The position numbers were made by a program, and so were the translations under genes. DNA of 33,106 nucleotides from Nitrospira sp. ST-bin4 (GTDB taxonomy: Bacteria > Nitrospirota > Nitrospiria > Nitrospirales > Nitrospiraceae). Of the stretch, positions 32,448 through 33,106 are shown one piece after another (the stretch's first letter is position 1; every line of letters begins with the position of its first letter). The stretch lies in contig MSXM01000078.1 of the NCBI GenBank assembly GCA_002083565.1, positions 1 through 33,106 of the forward strand. The letters are read 5' to 3'. Below the pieces are notes generated by a model that searched no databases, was not told the origin of the DNA, and was given only the letters and a program-made list of their open reading frames with translations.

Positions 32448-33106
32448 GAACCGCCGCCAGATAGCGCGTCCCCCCCGCCTCCAGCGCGCGGCGCATCGGC
32501 GTACCCGACAGCGCATAGGCGCCGACCGCGAAGCTCTTGAACCAGCCGCGCACATGGGCGTCGAGAAAGGCGCGCTTGCGCGCCTCGTCGGCGGCGAGCG
32601 AGGCAGTGACATTGGCGGTGATGTCATCGATCCGGTCGAGCGTGAGCGGGCCGCCGCGCAGCGCCGCCATCAGCCGGTCCTGCGCCGCCCCTTGCGCGAC
32701 GAAGCCGGCGAACAGCAGCGCGCCGCCGGGGCGCAGCACCCGTGCTGCCTCGGCCACGAAGCGCGGCACGCTCGCATAGCCATGCGCGCTTTCGATGTTG
32801 AGCACGATGTCGGCGCTCGCGTCCGGCAATGCCAGCGCCTCGGCATCGCCGGTCGCAAAGTCCAGCCCGGCAATGCCGGCATGGCGGGCGGCCGCGAGCG
32901 CGGTGGCGGTCGGCGCGATGTCGATGCCGGTCAGCCGCGCCGGGGCGAGTGTCGCCGCCAGATAGGCCGCTCCGCCGCCGCGCCCGCTGCCGACTTCGAC
33001 CACGTCGAGCCCGGCCCAGTCGGCGCCGCGCGGCCCCGACGTCGCCACCCGCCAATAGAGGTTGAGCCCGAACGCCTCGGCCTCGTCCGCTGCCGGCGGG
33101 CGTGCA
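32434..33106 (-). CDS. SAM-dependent methyltransferase, 5' end outside the window
   Basis: The frame stays open to the window edge, so the true start lies beyond 33106. Visible are motif I VVEVGSGRGGG, then GIDIAPTATALA, ATGDAEALALPDASADIVLN (motifs II/III region) and VLRPGGALLFAGF. This is the class I Rossmann methyltransferase pattern, related to the ubiquinone/sterol/phthiotriol methyltransferase group. The segment before motif I (EAFGLNLYWRV) fits small-molecule methyltransferases. The acceptor is unknown. Tail-to-tail overlap with the P450 gene suggests a shared locus, perhaps for a secondary metabolite, but that is speculative. Confidence 0.85.
   Translation of the reverse strand, partial: ARPPAADEAEAFGLNLYWRVATSGPRGADWAGLDVVEVGSGRGGGAAYLAATLAPARLTGIDIAPTATALAAARHAGIAGLDFATGDAEALALPDASADIVLNIESAHGYASVPRFVAEAARVLRPGGALLFAGFVAQGAAQDRLMAALRGGPLTLDRIDDITANVTASLAADEARKRAFLDAHVRGWFKSFAVGAYALSGTPMRRALEAGGTRYLAAVLTKR

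Noticed and set aside
1..33106. CRISPR arrays, tRNA or rRNA genes
   Set aside because: No regularly spaced direct repeats and no cloverleaf or rRNA-like stretches were seen on reading both strands. A covariance-model scan was not possible here.
1..33106. A new multi-gene defence or metabolic system
   Set aside because: No cluster of intact, unrecognised, co-directional genes exists in the window. The unknown genes stand alone, and two probable joins make neighbour-based inference unsafe.

Overview
The window does not read as one genome. Positions 1 to about 19.17 kb look like a Nitrospira-type nitrite oxidiser: there is a periplasmic chlorite dismutase very close to my recollection of the Nitrospira defluvii enzyme, together with thyX, hisS, a DsrE/F/H-like trio, dnaA, dnaN and the 5' end of gyrB. 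From about 19.17 to about 30.55 kb, GC content, codon use and protein type change to a high-GC alphaproteobacterium: the rest of gyrB (with the long C-terminal insertion typical of alphaproteobacteria), a lipoprotein, a LysM protein, a LOG-type nucleosidase, gltX, an AAA ATPase, nadE and tandem amidohydrolases. From about 30.55 kb to the end, codon choice changes again to a sphingomonad-like style (GTG, CTG and ACC preferred) with a cytochrome P450 and a methyltransferase. Both switches fall inside conserved coding sequence and keep the reading frame. That is the pattern of a chimeric assembly joined through shared k-mers, so gene order across about 19.17 kb and about 30.55 kb should not be trusted.

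Layout. 0-11.3 kb is a lower-GC accessory region, much of it decayed: a short tyrosine recombinase, a sensorless histidine kinase, a broken HAF-repeat gene, then an intact unit of response regulator, sensor kinase and chlorite dismutase on the minus strand. After that come a frameshifted membrane-protein gene, two DUF1778 antitoxin remnants, transposase and large serine-recombinase remnants, an AbiJ-like abortive-infection candidate and a gene of unknown function. 11.3-13.4 kb holds an XRE regulator with a palindrome and a start-site hairpin, a small hypothetical gene, thyX and the 5' stump of a second thyX. 13.4-19.1 kb is housekeeping: hisS, the DsrE/F/H-like trio, a cluster of DnaA boxes, dnaA, dnaN, a palindromic intergenic element and gyrB.

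Working together. The clearest functional unit is the two-component system next to chlorite dismutase. Four GTGA motifs spaced exactly 11 nt lie upstream of the dismutase gene, and two with the same spacing lie upstream of the regulator gene. This suggests that the regulator activates the dismutase and controls itself. In the alphaproteobacterial part, the two amidohydrolase genes overlap by 4 nt; the second has lost the metal-binding histidines of the fold, which suggests a catalytic/non-catalytic pair.

I did not find a convincing new multi-gene system. The best leads are the phased operator array at chlorite dismutase, the start-site hairpin on the XRE gene, the AbiJ-like defence candidate and the unpaired AAA ATPase. 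Taxonomic statements rest on family knowledge and codon impressions, not on searches.
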